Source: Algoriphagus lutimaris
GTDB taxonomy: Bacteria; Bacteroidota; Bacteroidia; Cytophagales; Cyclobacteriaceae
Length of the DNA stretch: 64,000 nt
Direction of reading: 5' to 3'
Assembly: GCF_017051705.1 (NCBI RefSeq)
Contig: NZ_JAFIDJ010000004.1
Span: 161,406 to 225,405 of the forward strand
Made by a program: the position numbers and the translations under genes. Under the pieces are notes generated by a model, which was not told the DNA's origin, did not search any database, and worked only from the letters and a program-made list of their open reading frames with translations. Below are positions 35,570 to 44,402 of this stretch, piece after piece. Positions within the stretch are counted from its first letter, which is position 1. Each line of letters starts with the position of its first letter.

Positions 35570-36668
35570 AGCTTAATGCCCTATCTAAATCCTCCAATAA
35601 ATCATCTAAATGCTCTAAGCCCACTGAGAGTCTAATTAAATTTTCTGGAGTTTTAGTATCCGGTCCCTCGGAAGCTGCCCTTCTTTCTATTAAGCTTTCC
35701 ACCCCTCCTAGGCTCGTGGCATTTGTATAATACTTTAACTTTGAAATCAGCAAATCTGCTGCTGAGGCATCACCTTTTACCTGAAAAGAAAGTATTCCTC
35801 CAAAACCTGTCATCTGGCCAGAAGCAATTTCATGACCTGGATGCCCCTTTAAGCCAGGATAATACACTTTTTCAATATTAGGATGTTGAGATAAATAATT
35901 CGCCAATACCATTGCATGTTCGGCATGCCCTTTCATTCTATAAGGAAGTGTTTTAATACTTCTACATAGATAGTAACAATCCATTGGGGAAGGAACTGCT
36001 CCTCCAGTGGTCTGTACATTTTTTATTTTATCCCAGAATTCATTTTTTTCTTTTGTTACCAAGGCCCCACCTAAAATATCAGAATGTCCACCAAAATATT
36101 TGGTACTGGAATGCATGACTATATCAGCACCTAATAATAAAGGATTTTGAAAAACAGGAGTAGCAAACGTATTATCACAGGCAAGTAGAACACCTTTCGA
36201 TCTAGCCAATTTTGAAATAGCCTCCACATCGGAAATTTTCAACAATGGATTAGAAGGAGTTTCCACCCAGACCAATTTAGTATTTTCCTGAAAAGCTGTC
36301 TCCACTTGGGTTAAATCGGTCATATCCACAAATGAAGCTTCCAGTACTCCATCAAATAAAGTCAAAATTCCTTTTTTCAACCCATGGTACATATCATCTG
36401 GTGCAATAATATGGGAACCAGGCTCCAAAGCTTGAAAAACAGCGATTCCAGCAGCATTCCCTGAACTAAAGGCAGCTGCATCTTCTCCTCTCTCCAAACT
36501 TGCTAGTAGCTTTTCCAATGAAGCTCTATTGGGGTTGTTGGCCCGAGAATAGATCATGGAGTTTTCCTGATGAATAAAAGTAGTACTCAAAGTGATCGGC
36601 TGGATTACTGGTTTTTCAGAATCCATGACGAAATTCCCTCCATGAATTGCTATTGTTTCAAATCTCAT
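35568..36668 (-). CDS. Trans-sulfuration PLP enzyme (cystathionine gamma-synthase/gamma-lyase type)
   Basis: 366 residues. PLP-binding landmarks: YSRANNPNRASLEKLLASLE near 40-59, CDNTFATP with Asp 165, and the Schiff-base lysine Lys 190 in HSSTKYFGGHSD. C-terminal TSLGGVESLIERRA and IRLSVGLEHLDDL are typical. The family makes or breaks cystathionine in methionine and cysteine metabolism; sequence alone does not separate synthase from lyase. It is monocistronic. Confidence 0.92.
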   Translation of the reverse strand: MRFETIAIHGGNFVMDSEKPVIQPITLSTTFIHQENSMIYSRANNPNRASLEKLLASLERGEDAAAFSSGNAAGIAVFQALEPGSHIIAPDDMYHGLKKGILTLFDGVLEASFVDMTDLTQVETAFQENTKLVWVETPSNPLLKISDVEAISKLARSKGVLLACDNTFATPVFQNPLLLGADIVMHSSTKYFGGHSDILGGALVTKEKNEFWDKIKNVQTTGGAVPSPMDCYYLCRSIKTLPYRMKGHAEHAMVLANYLSQHPNIEKVYYPGLKGHPGHEIASGQMTGFGGILSFQVKGDASAADLLISKLKYYTNATSLGGVESLIERRAASEGPDTKTPENLIRLSVGLEHLDDLLEDLDRALS

Positions 36669-37072
36669 ATTCTTGATTATTTATGTCTTGGTAATCAGAA
36701 ATGGAAATTAGCAGAATTATCCCCAGAAAGGAAGAAGCTTTACACCAATATCTATTCCGTCTGTAAAGATCATGATTTTCTGTAAACCAGAAGTTTCTAA
36801 TACTCTGCCTTTGCTAAAGACCCAAATCAAATATCCTTACTTTAAAGAGAATCCTTTAAACTTTAAGTAAGGCTATTTGAGAAAACAAACAGATATTTTC
36901 TGTAATCACCATGCAGGCATTTTTCAATCGAAAACTCAACAAAAATATTTCTATTCAAGTAGAGGTGATCAGTACAGAAAACTTCAAGATTTATTATCCT
37001 ACCGTTGGAATTAGGTTTTGGTAACAAAAAAAAGCCAGCTGATGCTGGCTTTTTCAATTTTATCAGAAGGAT
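36669..37072. other. 404-base gap with hairpin and terminator
   Basis: Contains a hairpin CCTTACTTTAAAG / CTTTAAGTAAGG at 36835-36872 without a T-run, and the terminator at 37026-37054. Open frames here (up to 64 codons) run through the terminator and look spurious. Confidence 0.6.
37026..37054 (-). terminator. Intrinsic terminator of the DUF4293 gene
   Basis: GCCAGC (37034-37039) and GCTGGC (37044-37049) around TGAT, flanked by A-run and T-run, so usable on both strands. It directly follows the minus-strand stop at 37073. Confidence 0.88.
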
Positions 37073-37549
37073 TTACCTGATTCTATCTACTGATCTCACC
37101 AAAGCTTCATCTTTTCTAATGAATCGGTTGGCAAGCATATTACAAACCATGGCAGCAAGAACGACCCAAAAACCTATCTTGTAATCCCCGCTTTGAGATA
37201 AAGAAAGTTCAGAATTAATTCCATTAGTAGTAATGAAAATGGTAGCAACCAAGCCTACCATGACCAATGAATTGACCATATTCAACATCATTTGCCTACC
37301 TCTATTTCTAAATTGGAAAATCGAAATAATTGCCAAAAACCCTACAAATGAGGCCAATGCAGCGATATACCACTTTGATTCTGAAAGCAGTTCTTCCCCC
37401 GAAGAATCATATTTTTCCAAAAAGAGCGCTGTTAAAGAAAAACTTTCTCCAGAATCCGGAATCACTTGATGCCAAATTTCCATACTTAAGGTTATCCCCA
37501 TAGCGACTGCCACTAAAAACAGGAATATTGTTTGAACTCGTTGAATCAT
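37073..37549 (-). CDS. DUF4293-family four-helix membrane protein
   Basis: 158 residues beginning MIQRVQTIFLFLVAVAMGITL, the usual opening of DUF4293. Four hydrophobic helices lie at about 3-23, 58-78, 90-110 and 122-142, with a polar loop between the first two. Function unknown; the family is confined largely to Bacteroidetes. ATG 37549 is chosen over an upstream TTG because the helix begins there. It is divergent from truA. Confidence 0.85.
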   Translation of the reverse strand: MIQRVQTIFLFLVAVAMGITLSMEIWHQVIPDSGESFSLTALFLEKYDSSGEELLSESKWYIAALASFVGFLAIISIFQFRNRGRQMMLNMVNSLVMVGLVATIFITTNGINSELSLSQSGDYKIGFWVVLAAMVCNMLANRFIRKDEALVRSVDRIR

Positions 37550-37636
37550 TAGATTTGAAATTTTTTGCAAATTAACAGGCTTATCAGATCAATCACAAGG
37601 ATTGAAGGTTTCTCTACCTCTTTTGAGTTGGAATAG

Positions 37637-37645
37637 TATCTTTGC
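37637..37645 (+). promoter_or_regulatory. Leaderless-type TAnnTTTGC element of truA
   Basis: TATCTTTGC ends five bases before ATG 37651. The TTG inside it is in frame with truA but is more likely promoter than start. No clear -33 box at 19 bases. Confidence 0.5.
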
Positions 37646-37650
37646 ACCCG

Positions 37651-38409
37651 ATGAACCAAACCAAACGATATTTTCTTGAATTAAGCTATAAAGGGACTCC
37701 CTTTCATGGCTGGCAAAAGCAAAATAATGCTTTTACCGTTCAGGAATGCCTTGAATCAGCTCTTTCCACCTACTTCAGAAGTGAAATTTCTATTATGGGT
37801 AGCGGCAGAACTGATACTGGCGTACATGCCTCCATGCAGGTATGTCATTTTGATTGGGAGCAGGAAATTGATCAATTCAGATTCTTGAAAGCAATCAATG
37901 GTATTTTACCAAAGGAAATAGCGATTCATAGAATCCGTGAAGTAAAAAAAGAAGCCCATGCCCGTTTTGATGCGGACGAGAGGTCTTATTTCTACAGAAT
38001 CATATTCCGAAAGGATCCATTCCTGGAAGATTTAGCTTGGCTAAGTTATTTCCAACCTGATGTATCAAAAATGAACCAAGCCATAGAAGCTTTGTTAATT
38101 CAGGAGGATTTCGAGTGTTTCAGCAAAGTAAATACCGAAGTAAACCATTTCCGATGCAAAATATTTTCTGCCCATTGGGAACAAAACGACAATGAATTGG
38201 TATTTCATATAACCGCAAACCGTTTTTTACGTGGAATGGTGAGAGCAATTGTCGGTACTTTAATGGAAATTGGACTTGGTAAAAGAAGTCCAGAGGACAT
38301 GGAAAAAATTATTTTGTCAAAAGACCGAACGAAAGCGGGGAAATCAGCTCCTGCAAAAGGGCTTTTTTTAAGCCGGATTAAATACCCAGAACTAATTTAT
38401 TTAGACTAA
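37651..38409 (+). CDS. truA: tRNA pseudouridine synthase A
   Basis: 252 residues. FHGWQKQ and the catalytic motif SGRTDTGVHA with Asp 55 are diagnostic, and the C-terminal NRFLRGMVRAIVGTLMEIGLG block is present. It converts U38-U40 of tRNA anticodon arms to pseudouridine. ATG 37651 is chosen because the in-frame TTG nine bases upstream lies inside a TAnnTTTGC promoter element. An ABC exporter gene starts six bases after its stop, so the two are likely cotranscribed. Confidence 0.95.
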   Translation: MNQTKRYFLELSYKGTPFHGWQKQNNAFTVQECLESALSTYFRSEISIMGSGRTDTGVHASMQVCHFDWEQEIDQFRFLKAINGILPKEIAIHRIREVKKEAHARFDADERSYFYRIIFRKDPFLEDLAWLSYFQPDVSKMNQAIEALLIQEDFECFSKVNTEVNHFRCKIFSAHWEQNDNELVFHITANRFLRGMVRAIVGTLMEIGLGKRSPEDMEKIILSKDRTKAGKSAPAKGLFLSRIKYPELIYLD

Positions 38410-38415
38410 GAAATT

Positions 38416-40188
38416 TTGAGCCTAGAAAAAGAAAAGCAATCATCCGGTGAAATTGTAGACACCCAAGTACTCAAGCAGCTTTACAGTCATGTCAAGCCGT
38501 ATCGAGCCCAATTTTATTTCCTGGTGTTTTTGACCATTGCTATGGCGGCCTTAGCACCGACCAGACCTTATTTCATTCAGGTTGCTATCGATGATTACGT
38601 GGCCAAAGGAGACGCTCCTGGTTTATTGAAGATCATCTATATTTTGGTAGGATTAATGATCCTTCAGGCGTTGGTCCAATGGGCTCACACTTTTTATTCG
38701 GGATGGATAGGCCAAGTGATTATCAAAGACATTCGGATCAATCTCTATAAGCATTTATTGAAATTACGCCTAAAGTTTTTTGATAATACTCCCATTGGAA
38801 GATTGGTAACACGAAATGTTTCGGATATAGAAACCTTAGCAGATGTTTTTAGCGAAGGCTTGGCAGCAATTATTGGTGACCTACTTCAACTCGTGACCAT
38901 ACTTGGCGTGATGTTTTATATTGACTGGAAGTTGACCCTGGTCAGTTTATGTACACTTCCATTGATGATTATCTCCACCTATATATTTAAGGAGAAAATC
39001 AAAGTCACATTCAATGATGTACGTAATGCAGTTTCCAACCTCAATTCCTTTCTGCAGGAACACATCACAGGAATGAATATCGTTCAGATCTTTAATAGGG
39101 AAGATCATGAGTTTGAAAAATTCAAGGAAATCAACAAAGAGCATCGGACTGCACACATCAAATCGGTCCTTTATTATTCCATCTATTTCCCTGTAGCAGA
39201 AATTATTCAGGCAATAGGAATTGGATTGGTTGTTTGGTATGGAGCAGTGGGCGTTCTAGGAATGGATTTACAAGTGGGGATTTTAATTTCCTTCATTATG
39301 TACTTGCAACTTTTTTTCCGCCCCATTCGAATGATCGCTGACCGTTTTAATACCCTTCAAATGGGCGTGGTAAGTTCTTCCAGGATTTTCAAATTATTGG
39401 AGAGTGATGAACATATTGCGAATGAAGGAGAATTTAAACCCGAGTCGGTAAAAGGAAATATCAGTCTGGAGCATGTATGGTTTGCCTACAACAATGATGA
39501 GTATGTTTTAAAAGACATCAATTTTGAAGTTAAAAGTGGGCAAACAGTTGCATTGGTTGGTGCAACTGGAGCTGGCAAATCCTCAATAATTAACCTGATT
39601 TCTCGTTTTTATGAAATCAATGAAGGAGTTATTTCCATTGATGGGATGGATATCCGTGACTTTGACTTAGGGATTTTACGAAAGCACATCGGAGTGGTAT
39701 TACAAGATGTATTTCTGTTTTCTGACACCATCTATTATAATATCACCTTAGGTAACCCTTCCATTTCTAGAGAACAAGTCTTAGATGCGGCAGAGCAAGT
39801 GGGCGCACGAAAATTCATTGAGCGACTTCCTGGTGGATTAGATTACAATGTAATGGAAAGAGGAGCCACTTTATCAGTAGGGCAAAGACAATTAATATCC
39901 TTTGTCCGTGCAATGGTATATAACCCAGAAATCATCATTCTTGATGAAGCTACTTCCTCTGTAGACACCGAAACGGAGGAATTGATTCAGGAGTCGATCG
40001 ACAAGATGATGAAAGGAAGAACTTCTATAGTCATCGCCCACCGCCTTTCCACTATTCAAAAAGCCGATAAAATTATTGTCTTAAACAAAGGCGAAATCGT
40101 AGAAACTGGCACCCATACAGAATTACTTGAACTGGGAGGCCACTATACACAGCTTCACCAGATGCAATTGAAAACAATGGCTATTTAA
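38416..40188 (+). CDS. ABC exporter, permease and ATPase fused (YheH/MdlB-like)
   Basis: 590 residues with six transmembrane helices (about 30-320) and an ATPase domain: Walker A GATGAGKSS (about 382-390), signature in the variant form LSVGQRQL (about 485-492), Walker B IIILDEATSSVDTETEE and H-loop IAHRLSTIQ. The LSVGQ signature is typical of YheH/MdlB-type exporters, which often work as heterodimers; no second half is in the window. The start is TTG at 38416: the next Met is residue 43, inside helix 1. Confidence 0.9.
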   Translation: MSLEKEKQSSGEIVDTQVLKQLYSHVKPYRAQFYFLVFLTIAMAALAPTRPYFIQVAIDDYVAKGDAPGLLKIIYILVGLMILQALVQWAHTFYSGWIGQVIIKDIRINLYKHLLKLRLKFFDNTPIGRLVTRNVSDIETLADVFSEGLAAIIGDLLQLVTILGVMFYIDWKLTLVSLCTLPLMIISTYIFKEKIKVTFNDVRNAVSNLNSFLQEHITGMNIVQIFNREDHEFEKFKEINKEHRTAHIKSVLYYSIYFPVAEIIQAIGIGLVVWYGAVGVLGMDLQVGILISFIMYLQLFFRPIRMIADRFNTLQMGVVSSSRIFKLLESDEHIANEGEFKPESVKGNISLEHVWFAYNNDEYVLKDINFEVKSGQTVALVGATGAGKSSIINLISRFYEINEGVISIDGMDIRDFDLGILRKHIGVVLQDVFLFSDTIYYNITLGNPSISREQVLDAAEQVGARKFIERLPGGLDYNVMERGATLSVGQRQLISFVRAMVYNPEIIILDEATSSVDTETEELIQESIDKMMKGRTSIVIAHRLSTIQKADKIIVLNKGEIVETGTHTELLELGGHYTQLHQMQLKTMAI

Positions 40189-40220
40189 GCCGAACACTAA
40201 ACCAATAAAAAGATTACCCT

Positions 40221-40805
40221 GTGAAATTAAAAGTTTTAGCACTCATTCTATTTATCCCATTCTTCAGTTTTGCTCAGGAAAGAGGAGTAGGAATTCGACT
40301 TGGAGAACCTTTATCCATCACCTATAAAGACTTTATCAGCGATTACATTTCCATTGAAGGAATGATAGGTAGCGCTGGAGTCAACGGAGCCAGTTATTAT
40401 CAAAAGGATTTTGAAAGTAACCCTCCTGCATCCAATGCATTTTACATCGGCCATTCCGTTTCGAAAGGCGTTTCTTTCAATGTAAGATCTGCCTATCATG
40501 AGGATTTCACAGACAGTTTTGGGATCACTCAGGGCTATTTATTGGCCTATGGTGGTGCTGGAATTCAACTGAGAACCACCAAGGTGAATTACAGCTATGA
40601 GGTCAATCAGGTTTCCAATGGAAATCTTAGAACTGAAAACCGAACCAATGTAGACTTTGGACCGGAAGCATTTATTGGGTCTGAATATTATTTCTCAGAC
40701 CTACCCATGAATGTCTTTGCGGAATTTGGGCTTTTTCTGGAGTTATTAGACAGAGTTGGACATATGAAAGCGCAAGGCGGGATCGGAGTCCGTTACCTAT
40801 TCTAA
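40221..40805 (+). CDS. Outer-membrane-type secreted protein, family not recognised
   Basis: 194 residues starting with GTG at 40221; the signal peptide ends at SFAQ (about residue 18). The body has alternating strands (GVGIRLGEPLSITYKDFISDYISIEGMIG, YLLAYGGAGIQLRTT) and a final ...GGIGVRYLF with terminal Phe, consistent with a small barrel. It precedes the GyrI-like gene by 2 bases, so both are probably in the truA-exporter transcript. Confidence 0.75.
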   Translation: MKLKVLALILFIPFFSFAQERGVGIRLGEPLSITYKDFISDYISIEGMIGSAGVNGASYYQKDFESNPPASNAFYIGHSVSKGVSFNVRSAYHEDFTDSFGITQGYLLAYGGAGIQLRTTKVNYSYEVNQVSNGNLRTENRTNVDFGPEAFIGSEYYFSDLPMNVFAEFGLFLELLDRVGHMKAQGGIGVRYLF

Positions 40806-40807
40806 AC

Positions 40808-41332
40808 ATGATCAAGAAAATTGGCATAGGAGCCATTGCATTAATTACTATTATTATTGCAGGCTATTGGGGTTTTGATCAATTAGGAGGGAATACTCCT
40901 ATCGAAATTGTTGTGATTGAAAACCATCCTCCAACTTTAGTGGGTATTCATTACCGTGGAACTCCACAGGATCCTGTGTTGGAAAGAGCTTTTAAAAGTG
41001 TAGAAGCCCAAAAAGGTTTGCATCCGGGAAGCTCTTTGCATACCATCTATTACAGTGAACCTGCAGGAAAGCTAGATACCATGGAAGTGTTTATTGGGAT
41101 TGATCAAAAATTACCCATTGAAGACTTTAAGGTAATGGATTTCAAAGAAACTAGTTTCTTGCTGGCCTCTATTAAAAGCAACAAATGGGTGATGCCCAAC
41201 CCCACTACGGTACAGGAAAAACTGAAAGAATATGCCCTGCAACATGACATTCAATTAACAGGGATTTTCATTGATAAAATCGTTTCGAAATCAGAAGTTC
41301 AGGTACTGGCTCCCATCCAGGGAATCAACTAA
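40808..41332 (+). CDS. Membrane-anchored protein with GyrI-like fold domain (inferred)
   Basis: 174 residues. One N-terminal helix (about 3-24) anchors it, and the rest looks like a GyrI-like small-molecule-binding module: PPTLVGIHYRGTPQDPVLERAF, then LHTIYYSEPAGKLDTMEVFIGI and ETSFLLASIKSN. The fold call is by pattern only; membrane-anchored GyrI-like domains are known from eukaryotic TEX264. It sits 2 bases after the barrel gene. Confidence 0.6.
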   Translation: MIKKIGIGAIALITIIIAGYWGFDQLGGNTPIEIVVIENHPPTLVGIHYRGTPQDPVLERAFKSVEAQKGLHPGSSLHTIYYSEPAGKLDTMEVFIGIDQKLPIEDFKVMDFKETSFLLASIKSNKWVMPNPTTVQEKLKEYALQHDIQLTGIFIDKIVSKSEVQVLAPIQGIN

Positions 41333-41427
41333 TTAGGTTTTTTTAACAAAGGCAGTTGAAAAATTATACCAACCCAAGCACAGTTATTGCCGTGAAAAGA
41401 ACTATGTCAAAATTAAACCAAGCTAAT

Positions 41428-41961
41428 ATGAGAAAAATTACCGCCCTATTTGGACTAATTGGTCTAATAATATTTCAAGCGTGTGAAGGTCCTCAAGGAC
41501 CTCCTGGATTAGATGGTTTGGATGGACAAGATGGTGTGAACATTGTGTCTGAAGTTTTTGAAGTTGAAGTTGATTTTACTGAAAACAATAACTATCAAGA
41601 GATTTTCACTTTTGACCCTCCTATTTTTGATAGCGATGTGGTTCTTTCATTTATCCAATGGGAGTCAGACAACGGTACTCCGATCTGGAGAGCATTACCT
41701 CAAACTGTTTTCTTTGAAGATGGTGTATTGATGTACAATTATGACTTTACCAGTAGTGATTTTAGTCTATTTCTTGATGGCCCGCTTGATTACAGTTTAT
41801 TAGGACCTGAATGGACTAGAGATCAGTTATTCAGAGTTGTGGTAGTTCCAGGAGAATTTGCTTCTGCCCGAGTGGACCTTACTGACTATGAAGCCGTAAC
41901 CAAATATTTAGGATTGACAGACGAGGATTTCAAAAGAATTGAATTGAAAAACAAGCATTAA
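41428..41961 (+). CDS. Lipoprotein with collagen-like stretch
   Basis: 177 residues with a lipoprotein signal ending IFQAC (Cys 19). Directly after the cysteine is a run of collagen-like Gly-x-y triplets (EGPQGPPGLDGLDGQDG), then an acidic beta-rich domain of about 140 residues with no recognised family. ATG 41428 puts the signal at the start; ATG 41404 is the alternative. A terminator lies 29 bases downstream. Cell-surface location is inferred. Confidence 0.75.
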   Translation: MRKITALFGLIGLIIFQACEGPQGPPGLDGLDGQDGVNIVSEVFEVEVDFTENNNYQEIFTFDPPIFDSDVVLSFIQWESDNGTPIWRALPQTVFFEDGVLMYNYDFTSSDFSLFLDGPLDYSLLGPEWTRDQLFRVVVVPGEFASARVDLTDYEAVTKYLGLTDEDFKRIELKNKH

Positions 41962-41989
41962 AATATACTAAACCAACAGATTACCACAG

Positions 41990-42024
41990 ACAGGATTTAT
42001 GTTTTACAGAGATCCTGTTTTTTT
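41990..42024 (+). terminator. Terminator after the collagen-like lipoprotein gene
   Basis: ACAGGAT (41990-41996) pairs with ATCCTGT (42012-42018) across a 15-base loop, then seven T residues. Confidence 0.65.
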
Positions 42025-42062
42025 ATGTCAACATTTTTCGATGCCAAATTTAAATTGGCTGT

Positions 42063-42071
42063 TATCTTTGC
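42063..42071 (+). promoter_or_regulatory. Leaderless-type TAnnTTTGC element of hemE
   Basis: TATCTTTGC ends three bases before ATG 42075, the same architecture as truA and the GlmU-like gene. Confidence 0.5.
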
Positions 42072-42074
42072 GAC

Positions 42075-43100
42075 ATGCAATTACAAAATGATCTTTTGCT
42101 ACGCGCTGCCAAAGGGGAACCAGTTGAAAGAACACCCGTTTGGTTGATGCGCCAGGCGGGTAGAATACTACCGGAATATAGAGCTGTCAGAGAAAGTGTC
42201 AGCGGGTTTATTGAATTAGCACAAACACCTGAATTGGCTGCTGAAGTGACCATTCAGCCCGTGGACCATTTAGGGGTAGATGCTGCCATTATTTTTTCAG
42301 ATATCTTAGTGATCCCTGAAGCAATGGGGCTTCCTTATGAAATGGTGGAAAAACGAGGTCCTTGGTTTCCCAACACGGTCAATAGCAGCGCAGATCTAAA
42401 GAAATTAAGGATTGCAGATGGCGCCAATGATTTGAGTTACGTGATCAAAGCAATTGAAATCACCAAGAAAAACCTCAATGGCCGAGTTCCTTTGATTGGA
42501 TTTGCAGGAGCTCCATGGACTATTTTTGCCTATATGGTCGAAGGTAGTGGTAGCAAGACATTTTCTAAAGCAAGACAAATGCTCTATACCCAACCTTCAT
42601 TTTCGCATGAACTTTTGCAAATGATTACGGACAGCACCATCAATTATCTTCAAGCTCAAGTAAAAGCAGGAGCAGATTTAATTCAAGTGTTTGACAGTTG
42701 GGCCGGAATCTTAGGGCCTAAACAATATGCAGAATTTTCCCATCGCTACATCTCTCAGATTTGCGATGCCATTACTGAGGTTCCAGTTACCGTATTTGCG
42801 AAAGGCGCATTCTTCGCAAGGGAAGAAATGGGTAACTTAAATTGCGAGACGATTGGTCTCGACTGGAATATGGGGATTGAGGAGTCTAGAAAATTAATAG
42901 GAGAGAATAAAACCCTTCAAGGCAACCTAGACCCTGCCGCTTTATATGGAAACCCGGAGCAAGTAAGAGCTGCTACTTTGGATATGATGGAACAGTTCCG
43001 TGGATCGAGACACATTGCTAATTTAGGACATGGAGTATATCCGGATATAGACCCAGAAATGGTCAAAGTCTTTATCCAGGCTGTAAAAGATTTTAAATAA
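42075..43100 (+). CDS. hemE: Uroporphyrinogen decarboxylase
   Basis: 341 residues. The UroD signature [17 protein letters not shown] lies at 19-35 and FSDIL with Asp 76 follows; [16 protein letters not shown] and the C-terminal [16 protein letters not shown] are also conserved. It decarboxylates uroporphyrinogen III to coproporphyrinogen III in haem synthesis. It has its own promoter element and terminator, so it is monocistronic. Confidence 0.97.
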   Translation: MQLQNDLLLRAAKGEPVERTPVWLMRQAGRILPEYRAVRESVSGFIELAQTPELAAEVTIQPVDHLGVDAAIIFSDILVIPEAMGLPYEMVEKRGPWFPNTVNSSADLKKLRIADGANDLSYVIKAIEITKKNLNGRVPLIGFAGAPWTIFAYMVEGSGSKTFSKARQMLYTQPSFSHELLQMITDSTINYLQAQVKAGADLIQVFDSWAGILGPKQYAEFSHRYISQICDAITEVPVTVFAKGAFFAREEMGNLNCETIGLDWNMGIEESRKLIGENKTLQGNLDPAALYGNPEQVRAATLDMMEQFRGSRHIANLGHGVYPDIDPEMVKVFIQAVKDFK

Positions 43101-43115
43101 ACAGATCTAACTAAT

Positions 43116-43150
43116 GAAAGCCCAATTCAAAAAATGAGTTGGGCTTTTTC
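43116..43150. terminator. Bidirectional terminator between hemE and the MOSC gene
   Basis: GAAAGCCCAA (43116-43125) pairs with TTGGGCTTTTTC (43139-43150) around 13 bases. Confidence 0.82.
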
Positions 43151-43153
43151 ATG

Positions 43154-43963
43154 TTATTCAATTACAATAAGAGAATCTCCCACTTTTACTTTGCCCAAAC
43201 TAAGCGCCACCATATTTTGACCAAACAACACTTTATTGTTTTTTGTACGAAAGCTTGCTAAAGTAGCTAGTGGTTCCTTCCCTTTTTTCCCAGTCTCCTG
43301 GTCCACAGTAGTCAGCACACATCTAGCGCAAGGCTTGACAATCCCAAACTCCACCTCTCCGATCCGGATAGAATTCATTTCATCTTCGGAAAAAGCCCTT
43401 CCCCCAGAAAAAACAATATTGGGCCTGAATCGATCCATGGGTACAGGATCAGCTAATTTGGAATTCAGTTCCTGTAAAGAAGACTGACCAATCAGCAAGT
43501 AAGGCATCCCGTCTGCAAAGCTGACAATTTCTCCATTTTTGGCATACTTAGGGTCTACTTTTCTTTGGGTAGTGTGAGGCATTTTCACCAAAAACACCTT
43601 CATCCCTAATTTCTTCTGAAACCATTTATCAAATTCAGTCCCTACTCTTTCGGCAAACATGACGTCATCCCAGACTGTTACTTCGATTTGTTGGGAAGTG
43701 GTTTTATCGAAAGGGATTCTAATCTGGCTTCCCCTGTCATTTTTATCGAAAACCAGTAAAGCCTCTTTTGCCAATACTACCTGGAGTAGGGCTAATTGGG
43801 GGTGCTCTCTTTGAGTAACAAAGGTTCCATCTTGGTCTACGAGCATCCACCTTCTATCATGAAGAAAACCTCTTTCCTCTACCCATGCTTCTTCTACACG
43901 AACCCCTCCCAAGGATTTAATTGGATAAATATAAATATCCTGAATTGCGAGATTTAATTGCAT
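43154..43963 (-). CDS. MOSC-domain protein (MOCOS/YcbX-like)
   Basis: 269 residues with an N-terminal beta-barrel (YIYPIKSLGGVRVEEAWVEERGFLHDRRWMLVDQDGTFVTQRE) and C-terminal MOSC domain containing RFRPNIVFSGG and the conserved cysteine block KPCARCVLTTVD (about 211-222). Family members carry sulfur or molybdopterin and reduce N-hydroxylated bases such as 6-hydroxyaminopurine (YcbX, mARC). It is monocistronic. Confidence 0.9.
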   Translation of the reverse strand: MQLNLAIQDIYIYPIKSLGGVRVEEAWVEERGFLHDRRWMLVDQDGTFVTQREHPQLALLQVVLAKEALLVFDKNDRGSQIRIPFDKTTSQQIEVTVWDDVMFAERVGTEFDKWFQKKLGMKVFLVKMPHTTQRKVDPKYAKNGEIVSFADGMPYLLIGQSSLQELNSKLADPVPMDRFRPNIVFSGGRAFSEDEMNSIRIGEVEFGIVKPCARCVLTTVDQETGKKGKEPLATLASFRTKNNKVLFGQNMVALSLGKVKVGDSLIVIE

Positions 43964-43999
43964 CCTTAAAAATAAGGGAGTTCTCTAGGAAAGAACAGT

Positions 44000-44257
44000 T
44001 TATCCCAAATATTTTCCAATAGAATAGACAGAAATATTGGACTTAAAAAACTCCCAGCAAATGAGTATGATATCAAACTGGGCATTCAATTGAATGAATC
44101 CTGTCCCAATCAAAAACACCAAGATCCATTTAAATCGCTCGCTATTTCCTTTAAAAAAGTCCTTCATTCTAACTAGGTAGATGCAGAATGAAAGAAGAAG
44201 GTTGCAAAAGGAATTCATAAAAATCAAGAATCTGTCATAATTGGAAGATTTCCCCAT
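44000..44257 (-). CDS. Small hydrophobic reading frame, possibly a gene remnant
   Basis: 85 codons; internal Met 31 gives a 55-residue form beginning MKDFFKGNSERFKWILVFLIG. That segment ends in LNAQ, like a Bacteroidetes signal peptide, and is then followed by only about 25 residues. No family is recognised. It may be a leftover N-terminus of a lost secreted protein or may not be coding at all. Confidence 0.3.
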   Translation of the reverse strand: MGKSSNYDRFLIFMNSFCNLLLSFCIYLVRMKDFFKGNSERFKWILVFLIGTGFIQLNAQFDIILICWEFFKSNISVYSIGKYLG

Positions 44258-44341
44258 TCAGAGTGACACTTCTGTAAAAAATCAGAATGGGCACTGCCAA
44301 CATTTCTGACAAACTGACACAAATACCTTAGTTTTTTGCAA

Positions 44342-44357
44342 TGGCACATCCCTTGAA
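44342..44357 (+). promoter_or_regulatory. Sigma-54-like promoter upstream of dnaK
   Basis: TGGCAC-N5-TTGAA with GG (44343-44344) and GA (44355-44356) separated by exactly ten bases. The -24 half is perfect; the -12 half has GA where the consensus has GC. It lies about 45 bases before ATG 44403. Confidence 0.45.
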
Positions 44358-44402
44358 GAAAGGTGCTTGTAATCATTTGAAAAAACTTAAATAGATATAA
44401 TT

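Noticed and set aside
36863-37057. 64-codon minus frame upstream of the cystathionine gene
   Set aside because: It runs through the DUF4293 terminator hairpin and has no recognisable content.
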